Part shown: one piece after another, positions 36,487 through 44,182 of the stretch | Layout of the letters: every line of letters starts with the position of its first letter | Position numbering within the stretch: position 1 is the first letter of the stretch | Source: Streptomyces silaceus | GTDB taxonomy: Bacteria; Actinomycetota; Actinomycetes; Streptomycetales; Streptomycetaceae | NCBI RefSeq assembly: GCF_001419745.1 | Contig: NZ_LIRJ01000179.1 | Span: forward strand, 1-44,182 | Direction: 5' to 3' | DNA: 44,182 nt | The notes under the pieces: generated by a model | The model's database searches: none | Seen by the model: the letters and a program-made list of their open reading frames with translations, nothing else | What the model was told of the DNA's origin: nothing | Position numbers and translations under genes: made by a program

Positions 36487-37845
36487 ATGACAGTCCCCCT
36501 GCTGCTTCTCGGGGCGGCATTCCTGCTGATTCTCGCCAACGGCTTCTTCGTGGCGGCCGAGTTCGGCCTCGTGACCGTGGAGCGCCCGGACGCGGAGAAG
36601 GCCGCGGCCGACGGCGACCGAAGAGCCCGCACGGTCGTCGACGCCCTCAAGGAGCTGTCCTTCCAGCTCTCGGGCACCCAGCTCGGCATCACCATCACCT
36701 CCCTCGTCGTCGGCATGCTCGCCGAACCGGCCCTCGCGCACCTGCTCGCGGGCCCGTTCACGGCCGTCGGCGTCCCCGAGGGCGCCGTCGGCGGCGTCTC
36801 CGTGGTGGTCGGCATGCTGCTCGCGTCCGCCGTCCAGATGGTGATCGGCGAACTGGTGCCCAAGAACTGGGCGGTGTCCAGACCTCTGCAGGTCGCGCGG
36901 TTCGTCGCGGGCCCGCAGCACCTGTTCTCCCGGCTCTTCCGGCCGGTGATCGCCCTGCTGAACGCGGTGGCCAACCGTCTCGTGCGCACCCTGGGCGTCG
37001 AGCCCGCCGAGGAGCTGGCGTCCGCCCGCACCCCGGGCGAACTGGTCTCCCTGGCCCGGCACTCGGCGCAGGCCGGCGCCCTGGAGCAGGACACCGCCGA
37101 CCTGTTCGTGCGCACCCTCTCGCTCGGCGAGCTGACCGCGCAGCACGTCATGACGCCGCGCGTGAAGGTCAGCGCCCTGCAGGCCTCGGCGACCGCCGAG
37201 GACGTCGTCAACCTGACCCGCGCCACCGGCCTGTCCCGCTTCCCCGTCTACCGCGAGCGGATCGACGAGGTCGTCGGCGTCGTGCACCTCAAGGACGCCC
37301 TCGCGGTGCCCGGACACGAACGCCTGCGCACCCCCGTCGCCCGCATCGCGCGGACCCCGCTGCTCGTCCCCCAGACGCTGCCCGTGCAGCCCCTCCTCGC
37401 GCGGCTGCGCGAGGAGCAGCCCATGGCCGTCGTCGTCGACGAGTACGGCGGCACGGCGGGCGTCGTCACCCTGGAGGACATCGTCGAGGAGATCGTCGGC
37501 GAGGTCCGCGACGAGCACGACGTGCACGACCTGCCCGAGCTGTGCACGGCGCCGCCCGAGGACGGCAGGCCCGCGTGGGACGCCGACGGCGGCTGCCGCG
37601 TCGACACGCTGCGGCGCATAGGACTCGACGCGCCCGAGGGCCCCTACGAGACCGTGGCCGGCCTCGTCGCCGATCTGCTCGGCCGCATCCCGGCCCCCGG
37701 CGACCGGGCCGAACTCCCCGGCTGGCGGCTCTCGGTGCGCCAGGTCGGGCACTACCGCGCCGAGCGGGTGCGCCTGGTACGCACCCGGGAGGCCGACGCG
37801 GATGCGGCACCCGTCCTCAAGGAAGCCGCGGAGGCCCTGCGATGA
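36487..37845 (+). CDS. CNNM/CBS-domain membrane protein with CorC_HlyC domain (hemolysin C-like)
   Basis: 452 residues. A CNNM (DUF21) membrane domain with about four helices (residues 1-200; ANGFFVAAEFGLVTVERP, GELVPKNWAVSRP) is followed by a CBS pair (about 215-340; HVMTPRVKVSALQ, EEQPMAVVVDEYGGTAGVVTLEDIVEEIVGEVRDE split across the second). A C-terminal CorC/HlyC domain covers about 360-435. Such proteins are linked to magnesium or cobalt efflux and are often misnamed hemolysins. Its stop overlaps the start of a shorter paralogue (ATGA), so both are made together and may form a hetero-oligomer. Confidence 0.93.
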   Translation: MTVPLLLLGAAFLLILANGFFVAAEFGLVTVERPDAEKAAADGDRRARTVVDALKELSFQLSGTQLGITITSLVVGMLAEPALAHLLAGPFTAVGVPEGAVGGVSVVVGMLLASAVQMVIGELVPKNWAVSRPLQVARFVAGPQHLFSRLFRPVIALLNAVANRLVRTLGVEPAEELASARTPGELVSLARHSAQAGALEQDTADLFVRTLSLGELTAQHVMTPRVKVSALQASATAEDVVNLTRATGLSRFPVYRERIDEVVGVVHLKDALAVPGHERLRTPVARIARTPLLVPQTLPVQPLLARLREEQPMAVVVDEYGGTAGVVTLEDIVEEIVGEVRDEHDVHDLPELCTAPPEDGRPAWDADGGCRVDTLRRIGLDAPEGPYETVAGLVADLLGRIPAPGDRAELPGWRLSVRQVGHYRAERVRLVRTREADADAAPVLKEAAEALR

Positions 37846-38936
37846 GCCTGCTCCAACTCCTCTTCGCCGTCCTCCTCGTCCTCGCCAACGGCTTCTTCGT
37901 GGGCGCCGAGTTCGCGCTCGTGTCGGTGCGCCGCAGCCAGATCGAGCCGCTGGAGTCCAAGCGGGCCCGCCAGGTCCTGTACGGCCTCGAACACCTCCCG
38001 CAGATGATGGCGGCCGCGCAGTTCGGCATCACCGTCTGCTCGCTGACCCTCGGCGCCGTCGCCGAGCCGACCGTGGCCCATCTGCTGGAGCCGCTCTTCG
38101 CGGCGATCCACCTCCCCGAGGGCATGATCCATCCCCTCGGATACGTGATCGCGCTCGCCGTCGTGGTCTTCCTGCACCTCGTCATCGGCGAGATGGTCCC
38201 GAAGAACCTCGCGATGGCCGCCCCCGAGAAGACCGCCCTCTGGTTCAGCCCCGGTCTGGTCGCCTTCGCGCGGCTGTGCCGTCCGGTGACCGTGGCGCTC
38301 GGGGCATGCGCGCGCCTGGTCCTCAAGCTCTTCAAGGTGGAGCCCAAGGACGAGGTGGAGGCGGTCTTCACCAGCGTCCAGCTGGGTCGTCTCGTCGAGG
38401 ACTCGGGCCAGGCGGGGCTGCTGGCCCCCGAGGAGCAGGAGCGCCTGGAGGACGCCCTGGAGCTGGGCTCGCGCCCCGTGACGGACGTCCTGCTCGACCG
38501 GGCCACGCTGGTGACCGTGGGCCCCTCGGTCACCCCGGAGCAGGTCGTCGCGCTCACCGGGCGCACCGGGTACTCCCGCTTCCCGGTCCGCGCGGAGAAC
38601 GGCGCGTTCATGGGCTACCTCCACGTCAAGGACGTACTCGACCTGGAGGAGGCCGACCGTGCGGTGCCGCAGCAGGTGTGGCGCCCGATGACCACCCTGC
38701 GGGCCGAACTCCCGCTGGACGACGCCCTGACCGTGATGCGCCGCGCCGCCACGCATCTGGCGCAGGTCGCCGACGCGTCCGGCAAGGTGCTCGGCCTGGT
38801 CGCCCTGGAGGACGTCCTGGAGCTCCTGGTCGGCGAGGTCCGCGATCCGGCGCACCGGGTCGCGGTGCCGCGCACGGCCCGGGAGCCGCGTGCCGGTGGC
38901 GCGCGGGAGACACGCGGCGGCGCCCTGGTGGGGTGA
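37842..38936 (+). CDS. CNNM/CBS-domain membrane protein, short paralogue
   Basis: 364 residues. The ATG at 37842 overlaps the previous stop. Same CNNM membrane domain (ANGFFVGAEFALVSVRRSQ, GEMVPKNLAMAAPEK) and CBS pair (about 205-335, ending VLGLVALEDVLELLVGEV), but it lacks the CorC_HlyC domain and ends in a Gly/Arg/Thr-rich tail. The coupled long-short arrangement is common in actinobacteria and suggests an ion transporter of two related subunits; magnesium is the best guess. The second CBS lacks the usual VVDEYGG motif (reads QVADASG), so its ligand binding may be altered. Confidence 0.9.
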   Translation: MSLLQLLFAVLLVLANGFFVGAEFALVSVRRSQIEPLESKRARQVLYGLEHLPQMMAAAQFGITVCSLTLGAVAEPTVAHLLEPLFAAIHLPEGMIHPLGYVIALAVVVFLHLVIGEMVPKNLAMAAPEKTALWFSPGLVAFARLCRPVTVALGACARLVLKLFKVEPKDEVEAVFTSVQLGRLVEDSGQAGLLAPEEQERLEDALELGSRPVTDVLLDRATLVTVGPSVTPEQVVALTGRTGYSRFPVRAENGAFMGYLHVKDVLDLEEADRAVPQQVWRPMTTLRAELPLDDALTVMRRAATHLAQVADASGKVLGLVALEDVLELLVGEVRDPAHRVAVPRTAREPRAGGARETRGGALVG

Positions 38937-38966
38937 TGCGCGCGGGGCGGGCCGCGGACGACGTCC

Positions 38967-40892
38967 TCAGATGCCGGACGGATTCTGCGGCCCGCGCCCC
39001 GAGAGCACCTCTCCGTACGCCTGCATCAGATCGGGCAGCCGCAGCGTCGACAGGTCGTCGCGCCCCGGCTCGCCCGGATAGCCGGAGAGCCGCAGATCGC
39101 GGTAGGCGCAGCTCTTCTCGTAGAGAGTGCGCAGGAAGCGGCCGTTGCCGAGCTCGTCGATCCACGCCTGCTCGACGACGTGCCCACTGATGGAGCGCAG
39201 CTCGTCCAGGGCCTCCTCGTCCCACACGTCGCCGTTCTCCGCGGCGAGCACCTCGCCGATCGAGGTCAGTTCGAGGGGGCGGTACGAGGGGAAGTCGACG
39301 CGGGTCGTGAAGCGCGAGGAGAGCCCGGGATTGGCGGCGAGCAGCCGGTCCATGCCCTCGGGGTAGCCCGCGAGGATCACCACGAGGTGGTCGCGGTTGT
39401 CCTCGGCGCGCTTGAGGAGGACCTGGAGGGCCTCGTCGCCGTACGCGTCGCCCTTGCCGTAGCCGGAGTTGGAGAGCGAGTAGGCCTCGTCGACGAAGAG
39501 GACGCCGCCGATCGCCGAGTCGATGAGCTCGTTGGCCTTCACGGCGGTCTGGCCGAGGTACTCGCCGACCAGGTCGGCGCGCTGGGCCTCCACGAGGTGG
39601 TCGCCGCCGAGCAGCCCGAGGGCGTAGAAGACCCGGCCGAGGATGCGGGCCACGGTGGTCTTGCCGGTGCCGGAGGGGCCGGAGAAGACGAAGTGTCGTT
39701 TCGGCGGCTGCACGGGAAGGCCCTGCGCGGTCCGCAGGCGCGCCATGTTCAGCTGCGCCGAGAGCGCCTTCACCTGGCGCTTGACCGGCTCCAGGCCCAC
39801 CATGCGCTCCAGCTCGGCGAGCGCGGCCTCCAGGAGCGCGGGGTCGGTGGGCCCCGGCGGCAGCTGCGGCGGGCCCGTCTTGACGGGGATGATCGCCTTC
39901 TCGCGGACGGTGTCGGCCTCGGAGGGCGTGGGTCCCGCCGGGGCGCCGGGACCGCCCGGGCCGCTCGCGCCGGGCGGGCCGCCGCCCGGCGGGGGTTCGG
40001 GGTCGGTGACCTTCACGTCCCGGCCCTCCGTGCCGAACAGCACGTCGATGCCGTCCGGGCCCTCCAGCACGTCCTGGCCCGCCCCGGCCAGGCTGATCGC
40101 GGCGGCCAGGTCCGCCGCCTCGTCGTACCCGTCGCCCTCGGAGATCGCCGCGAGCCGCGCCGAGGTGTCCATGAAGGAGGCGTCGACCCGGTGCACCGCG
40201 CGGTACAGCGGCAGGGCGGCCGCCGAGCGGCCCGTGCCCTCGTGCGCGCGGGCCAGCCAGTAGCGCAGCTCCTTGCGCTGCGGCTGCTCGCTGCGGCAGC
40301 GCATCAGGGCCGCGGAGAGCAGCGGCTCCGCCTGGCCGTACATCTCCAGGCGCACCCGCGCCATGCCGCCGAAGAGCCCGGCCTCGATGCCGAGCATCGG
40401 GTCGTCGATCAGCGGGTCGGTGTGCCGGACCAACTGGTCCCAGTCCTTGACCAGATAGGAGCGGCAGGCGTGCAGGAAGCGCACCTGCGGGTCCGCGTCG
40501 ACCGGCGGCAGGCCCGCGAGCGCCCGGTCGAGCTCGGGGACGTGGCGGCCGTCCAGCCAGTGCGAGGCGTGCGCGAGCAGCAGGTCGCGCGCGCTCTCCA
40601 GGACGGGCTGCACCCACCAGCCGAGCCAGTACCAGGAGTTGAGGGTGCGCGCGTGCCGCGCGCGCTGCTCCCCGAACCGGTCCCGGTGCTGGAACATCCG
40701 CAGCAGCGCCGTCGTCGTGTCGATGCGCAGCGCGTGCAGTCCGAGCCAGCCGTCGGCCATCCCCGGGTCCATCCGTACCGCGGTCCGGAACTCCTCCTCC
40801 GCCTGCGGATAGGCGCCCATGGTGTAGGCGTCGACGCCCCTCAGCCAGGCGAGGTCGGCCGGGGCGGGTGAGCCCACCGCGTCGAAGTCCAT
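38967..40892 (-). CDS. TPR-AAA+ ATPase, EccA/CbxX-CfxQ-like
   Basis: 641 residues. The ATG at 40892 has GGGGGA five bases upstream; the open frame extends much further without support. The N-terminal half (about 1-270) is helical and TPR-like (GVDAYTMGAYPQAEEEFRTAVR and similar). A Gly/Pro-rich linker (about 305-345) leads to an AAA+ domain of the CbxX/CfxQ group: FSGPSGTGKTTVAR with Lys411, GVLFVDEAYSL as Walker B, and LSSRFTTRVDF with the arginine finger. This is the architecture of EccA of type VII secretion, and it will often be called that, but no other ESX gene lies nearby. A general hexameric remodelling ATPase is the safe description. Its upstream region is long (about 440 bp). Confidence 0.88.
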   Translation of the reverse strand: MDFDAVGSPAPADLAWLRGVDAYTMGAYPQAEEEFRTAVRMDPGMADGWLGLHALRIDTTTALLRMFQHRDRFGEQRARHARTLNSWYWLGWWVQPVLESARDLLLAHASHWLDGRHVPELDRALAGLPPVDADPQVRFLHACRSYLVKDWDQLVRHTDPLIDDPMLGIEAGLFGGMARVRLEMYGQAEPLLSAALMRCRSEQPQRKELRYWLARAHEGTGRSAAALPLYRAVHRVDASFMDTSARLAAISEGDGYDEAADLAAAISLAGAGQDVLEGPDGIDVLFGTEGRDVKVTDPEPPPGGGPPGASGPGGPGAPAGPTPSEADTVREKAIIPVKTGPPQLPPGPTDPALLEAALAELERMVGLEPVKRQVKALSAQLNMARLRTAQGLPVQPPKRHFVFSGPSGTGKTTVARILGRVFYALGLLGGDHLVEAQRADLVGEYLGQTAVKANELIDSAIGGVLFVDEAYSLSNSGYGKGDAYGDEALQVLLKRAEDNRDHLVVILAGYPEGMDRLLAANPGLSSRFTTRVDFPSYRPLELTSIGEVLAAENGDVWDEEALDELRSISGHVVEQAWIDELGNGRFLRTLYEKSCAYRDLRLSGYPGEPGRDDLSTLRLPDLMQAYGEVLSGRGPQNPSGI

Positions 40893-41335
40893 CAGGTCCC
40901 CCACAAACCGTGCCCCCGTTTGCGTACCGCCGGACCGGTGCCCGCCGGCCACTGCGCTGAACCACCGTGCTGCGGACGGGAGTTGACTCGGTGCGTAGAG
41001 CAGCCGTCCGAAAAGACGCACCGAGAGGCATCGTACCTGCGGGGGAGCGGTGGGCCGTAGGGTGCCGCACCGGCGGATCGGCCGGAAAGGGCCGACGAAG
41101 GGTGGGTCCGGTGGTGACCCAGGGTGAGCGAACGGCGGCTCGGAGCGGCCGGAAAACGGCCCGGAGGGCAGAACGAAGCCCCCGATCACGGGGGAACAAC
41201 CGGGGGCTTCGTGTCTGCGGGCGGCCGCTGAAGACCGCTCACTCAGAACGTAAGTCCTGTATGGGCCCTGGGTCAAGCAGAGTTGGAGCACTCATGAAAA
41301 CTCGCGGGTCCAAGTGGAAGTGAATTTCCGGAGGT
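40893..41335. other. Intergenic region upstream of the AAA+ gene
   Basis: 443 bp without a convincing gene. The part near 40900-41100 should hold the AAA+ promoter, but I see no clear -35/-10. A strong hairpin lies at 41173-41212. A 9-residue frame at 41294-41323 has a weak ribosome site and no support. Confidence 0.6.
41173..41212. terminator. Terminator-like hairpin with alternative pairing
   Basis: ACGAAGCCCCCG (41173-41184) pairs perfectly with CGGGGGCTTCGT (41201-41212). The CCCCCG of the left arm can instead pair with CGGGGG at 41189-41194 inside the loop. It lies 120 bp after the minus-strand kinase stop and probably ends that gene. Confidence 0.65.
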
Positions 41336-42028
41336 TCAGCGGACCGCCGACGGCCCCTCACTCTCCGTGACGATTTGGGTCCCCGCTTGCGCCTCATCCG
41401 GCCCCGAGAGCACCTCATATCCCTCCGGGCACTGTCGTACCAAAAGGTGGGCGAAGGGTCGGGAAGGGTCTTCTGTGAAATGACGGAGCTCCGCGGGCTC
41501 CCACCCGTCCCAGAAATCACTCTGGACCGTCCCGTCCCGCCGGCGTCCCCGCTGCCATGCCTCCTCGCGCGGCATGTCCATCCACAGCAGCGCGGCGAGA
41601 TGCGGGCGCAGCGCCCGGCGCCCGGCGCCGACGCCCTCGATGATCACGACCGGGGAGGGCGGCAGCGTCAGCTCGTCGGGACCGAAGCGGCGCGCGGTCC
41701 AGTCGTACGTCTCGTGGCGCGCGCTCTCGCCGCGGGAGAGGGGTTCGACGATCCGTCGCAGCAGCCGGTCCGTCCAGTCGAACAGCTCGGTGTGGCTCGC
41801 GATGTCGTCGAGCCGCAGGACGGGCGCGCCGCCGAGGGCCTCGGCCAGCAGCCTGGCGAACGTCGACTTGCCGGAGCCCGCGTGGCCGTCGACGGCGATC
41901 AGCCGGACGGGTCCGCAGGAGGGCGGCAGGCGGCGCAGGGTGGCGGCGAGGCGGGGGAGCGGCGTGGGCTGGTGTCCGGTCATCACCGGCAAGGGTACGA
42001 CTGCGGAAGGATGCGTTCCGCGCGCCAT
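41336..42028 (-). CDS. Uridine-kinase-like P-loop kinase
   Basis: Up to 230 residues from ATG 42028; ATG 41983 (MTGHQPTPLPRL) would give 215 and is equally possible because neither has a clear ribosome site. Walker A VDGHAGSGKSTFARLLAEAL and the acidic LRLDDIASHTELFDW are those of the uridine kinase/phosphoribulokinase group; VVIIEGVGAGRRALRPHL follows as in uridine kinases. It presumably phosphorylates a nucleoside or other small hydroxyl compound with ATP. It is divergent from the C39-like peptidase gene across an AT-rich region with a CCAATATTGG palindrome. Exact substrate not known. Confidence 0.8.
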   Translation of the reverse strand: MARGTHPSAVVPLPVMTGHQPTPLPRLAATLRRLPPSCGPVRLIAVDGHAGSGKSTFARLLAEALGGAPVLRLDDIASHTELFDWTDRLLRRIVEPLSRGESARHETYDWTARRFGPDELTLPPSPVVIIEGVGAGRRALRPHLAALLWMDMPREEAWQRGRRRDGTVQSDFWDGWEPAELRHFTEDPSRPFAHLLVRQCPEGYEVLSGPDEAQAGTQIVTESEGPSAVR

Positions 42029-42040
42029 CCCTGGTCATGC

Positions 42041-42061
42041 CATTGGTAGACGCCAATATTG
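42041..42061. promoter_or_regulatory. Overlapping inverted repeats between kinase and peptidase genes
   Basis: ATTGG (42041-42045), CCAAT (42052-42056) and ATTGG (42057-42061) form two overlapping palindromes: ATTGG-6-CCAAT and the perfect CCAATATTGG (42052-42061). They lie just outside the kinase start and about 130 bp before the peptidase start, a plausible operator for a dimeric repressor. No regulator gene is adjacent. Confidence 0.45.
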
Positions 42062-42188
42062 GTGCGTGCGGCAGTGTCCGAATCGCTGGCAGAAGTCGGC
42101 CGGGACCGGCCATAGTTGGCCCACTTCCGTGCACCGACCCGACCCTTCCGGATCCCGCCGGAAACCACGTCGACTGGGGGTCCCCTTC

Positions 42189-43559
42189 ATGGACCGAGCT
42201 GATGACATGTCCCGCAGATCCGTGCTCGCCACGGCGGCCGCGGTGGCCGCCCTCGCGGCGACGGCGGCTCCCGCCCTGGCGGCGTCCGCCGCGGGAACGG
42301 CGCGCCCGCCACGCGCGGACCGCCTGGTGGACAACCGCTTCTGGACCTCGTACGAGCACTGGCGCTCCGGCACCCACGAGGGCACGGCCGCCGTCGGCGG
42401 GTCCCGCCCCGGGCTGCGGATTACCGCGCCGGCGGGCCGCACCGACTACGCCGACCCGCACACGGGCCGCACCGCCACCTGGGAGTACGCCCGCTGGACG
42501 ACGCCCGTCCACCGCTCCACCGTCCCCGCCACGGAGGTGATCGCGTCCTGGAACGCGCGCACCCCGGCCGGCACCTGGCTCCAGGTCGAGCTGCGGGGCA
42601 CGTACTCCGACAAGACGCGGACGCCCTGGTACGTCATGGGCCGCTGGACCTCGGGGGACGACAAGGCGGTCGACATCCGGCGGACCTCGGTCGACGACCA
42701 GACCGACGACAAGTCCACCGTCTGGACGGACACGCTCTCGGTCGACGACGCGACCACGGGCCTGCGCGTCGTCTCCTACCAGCTGCGCCTGACGCTCTAC
42801 CGCACGCCGGGCACGAGTGCGACGCCCACGGTCTGGCGGCTCGGCGCGATGGCCTCCGCGATCCCCGACCGCTTCACGGTCCCCGCCTCCAAGCCGGGCC
42901 TGGCCAAGGAGCTGACCGTCCCGCGCTACTCGCAGGAGACGCACGTCGGGCAGTACCCCGAGTACGACAACGGCGGCGAGGCCTGGTGCAGCCCCACCTC
43001 CTCGCAGATGATCATCGAGTACTGGGGCCGCAAGCCGACCCCGGAGGACCTCGCCTGGGTCGACCCGGCCTTCGCCGACCCCCAGGTGTGCCACGCGGCC
43101 CGCTTCACCTACGACTACCAGTACGGGGGCTGCGGCAACTGGCCCTTCAACGCCGCGTACGCGTCGACGTACAAGGACCTCCAGGGCGTCGTGACCCGCC
43201 TCGCCTCGCTCACGGAGCTGGAGTCCCTGATCGCCGCGGGCATCCCGGCCATAACGTCGCAGTCCTTCCTCAGGGAGGAGCTGACGGGCGCCGGCTACGG
43301 CACGGCGGGCCATCTCATGACGGTGATCGGCTTCACCGCCGACGGAGACGTGATCGCCAACGACCCGGCGTCACCGAGCAACCCGGCGGTGCGCCGCGTC
43401 TACAAGCGCCGCGAATGGGAGAACATCTGGCTCCGCACCCAGCGCTACAACGCGTCGGGCAAGGTCGTCTCCGGCACCGGCGGAGTCTGCTATCTGTACT
43501 TCCCGACCAGACTCGCCGCCGCCCAGAAGAAGGCGCTGGCGGCGGTGGGGATTCACTGA
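42189..43559 (+). CDS. Tat-exported C39-like cysteine peptidase domain protein
   Basis: 456 residues from the ATG at 42189; ATG 42207 (MSRRSVL) is an alternative. A twin-arginine signal (SRRSVLATAA, hydrophobic stretch, APALAASA at about 28-35) directs export. A beta-rich N-terminal region (about 50-235) is followed by a C39-like papain-fold domain: Cys267 in EAWCSPTSS, His375 in GHLMTVIGF and Asp392 in ANDP. Such secreted proteins are widespread in Streptomyces, but their substrates are unknown. GGGGG precedes the start. A strong terminator follows before the convergent SnoaL-like gene. Confidence 0.88.
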   Translation: MDRADDMSRRSVLATAAAVAALAATAAPALAASAAGTARPPRADRLVDNRFWTSYEHWRSGTHEGTAAVGGSRPGLRITAPAGRTDYADPHTGRTATWEYARWTTPVHRSTVPATEVIASWNARTPAGTWLQVELRGTYSDKTRTPWYVMGRWTSGDDKAVDIRRTSVDDQTDDKSTVWTDTLSVDDATTGLRVVSYQLRLTLYRTPGTSATPTVWRLGAMASAIPDRFTVPASKPGLAKELTVPRYSQETHVGQYPEYDNGGEAWCSPTSSQMIIEYWGRKPTPEDLAWVDPAFADPQVCHAARFTYDYQYGGCGNWPFNAAYASTYKDLQGVVTRLASLTELESLIAAGIPAITSQSFLREELTGAGYGTAGHLMTVIGFTADGDVIANDPASPSNPAVRRVYKRREWENIWLRTQRYNASGKVVSGTGGVCYLYFPTRLAAAQKKALAAVGIH

Positions 43560-43570
43560 ACGGACCGGAA

Positions 43571-43600
43571 GGGCCCCGCCCGGTCGCCCGGGCGGGGCCC
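43571..43600. terminator. Bidirectional terminator between peptidase and SnoaL-like gene
   Basis: A perfect 12-bp inverted repeat (43571-43582 with 43589-43600) with a 6-nt loop lies between convergent genes. Confidence 0.9.
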
Positions 43601-43614
43601 GCACCGACCCGCTA

Positions 43615-44145
43615 CTAGTCCTGGTCGTTCACGTGCTGCCAGTTCTTGACGTGGTCGGGCTGGTCCTTGAGGCCGAGCAGCATGATGTCCCGGTTGCCGC
43701 TGGTCCAGTCGGCGGTCATCCGCAGGCCGCTGATGCGCCAGTGGTCGGCGGCCCGGACCAGGTTGAAGAGGTAGTGGCCGCCGACGGTCCAGGTCGCCTC
43801 GCCCTGGTCGTTCTCCAGGACGTGGGTGGCCAGCACGGACGCGGTGCACTCGGCGGTGTCGCCGTTCACGGTGACGCGGTGGTTGGCGACGAGGTGCTGG
43901 GTGGCGTCGAGGCCGCCGAGGGCCGTGGTCCAGCCGTTGATGATGCCCTGGCGGGGCATCCTGAGGGGTTCGCCGCCGTTCAGCGAGGTGTAGTCGAGGT
44001 CGACCTCCTCGGTGAAGATGTCGTCGAAGGCGGTCCATTCCCTGCGGTCCGCCTTCCAGCCGAGGCGGGTGCAGACCTCGACGATCGAGGCGTGGTCGCG
44101 CAGCACGGACAGGCTGTCGGCGTCGAACGGTGCGGTTTCGGCCAC
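43615..44145 (-). CDS. SnoaL-like (NTF2-fold) protein
   Basis: 176 residues. The GTG at 44145 has AGGAGA upstream. Single SnoaL_4-type cone-shaped domain (about 15-160): VCTRLGWKADRREWTAFDDIFTEEVDLDY split over its first helices, then TQHLVANHRVTVNGDTAEC and HYLFNLVRAADHWRISGLRMTADW. Asp/His pairs in the pocket fit an isomerase, cyclase or dehydratase role, but family members act on many compounds or none. It lies alone on its strand; 37 bp upstream the window ends, so the promoter is only partly visible. Confidence 0.87.
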   Translation of the reverse strand: MAETAPFDADSLSVLRDHASIVEVCTRLGWKADRREWTAFDDIFTEEVDLDYTSLNGGEPLRMPRQGIINGWTTALGGLDATQHLVANHRVTVNGDTAECTASVLATHVLENDQGEATWTVGGHYLFNLVRAADHWRISGLRMTADWTSGNRDIMLLGLKDQPDHVKNWQHVNDQD

Positions 44146-44182
44146 GAGGGTCTCCTGTGTAGTGCGTGGGGGAGAGGAGGGG

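Noticed and set aside
36487..38936. Hemolysins
   Set aside because: The CNNM/CBS domains indicate membrane ion-transport proteins; the hemolysin name is historical and nothing suggests a toxin.
38967..40892. Type VII (ESX) secretion locus
   Set aside because: Only the EccA-like ATPase architecture is present; there is no EsxA/B, EccB-E or mycosin gene nearby.
41294..41323. Nine-residue frame MKTRGSKWK with GGAG upstream
   Set aside because: It is too short, is not followed by a gene on its strand, and lies next to the 3' end of the opposite kinase gene.

Overview
The window looks like chromosomal DNA from a Streptomyces or close relative. It is very GC-rich with strong G/C in third codon positions, uses many GTG starts and ATGA/GTGA gene overlaps, and carries F420/LLM oxidoreductases, a chitinase with DasR-like sites and a GuaB1-type CBS protein. 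From memory, the order guaB1 ... chitinase - ribDEM(BA)H - hisEG resembles the conserved S. coelicolor core around SCO1461-SCO1438. That comparison is recall, not a search.

Region 1 (1-8.4 kb) is the edge of a type I polyketide cluster. It holds the last ACP-thioesterase of a PKS, a NodU/TobZ-type carbamoyltransferase translationally coupled to two ABC-exporter-like proteins, and a convergent rmlA-rmlB pair for dTDP-4-keto-6-deoxyglucose. Together they suggest a macrolide-type product carrying a deoxysugar, with a carbamoyl group on the sugar or the aglycone. Both ABC proteins have lost Walker A, the catalytic Glu and the H-loop, so the pair looks ATPase-dead. rmlA carries the only in-frame TTA codon I noticed in the window.

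Region 2 (8.7-20 kb) starts with guaB1, then an LLM-SDR-SGNH operon whose last gene is broken by an amber codon. Next is a dispersed set that reads as an L-lysine catabolic regulon: a CAT-family permease plus an Lrp/AsnC regulator, and DavA (5-aminovaleramidase) plus DavB (lysine 2-monooxygenase). Two unknown secreted paralogues sit between the halves. Upstream of both the permease and davA are arrays of a CGCAAYG-type motif at about 21/30-bp spacing, plausible sites for the Lrp/AsnC protein.

Region 3 (20-29.8 kb) has a second LLM oxidoreductase, a DUF5995 protein, and a Cmx-type chloramphenicol exporter with an apparent leaderless leader peptide. It continues with a uracil/xanthine permease, a divergent MFS/ROK-regulator pair around a palindromic operator, and a secreted GH18 chitinase.

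Region 4 (30-44 kb) is housekeeping: an FMN riboswitch and the riboflavin operon ribD-ribE-ribM-ribBA-ribH, then hisE-hisG, a PH-domain membrane protein, two coupled CNNM/CBS membrane proteins, a TPR-AAA+ ATPase related to EccA/CbxX, a uridine-kinase-like P-loop protein, a Tat-exported C39-like peptidase and a SnoaL-like protein. Strong hairpins separate most convergent pairs. I saw no tRNA, rRNA, CRISPR array, insertion sequence or origin.
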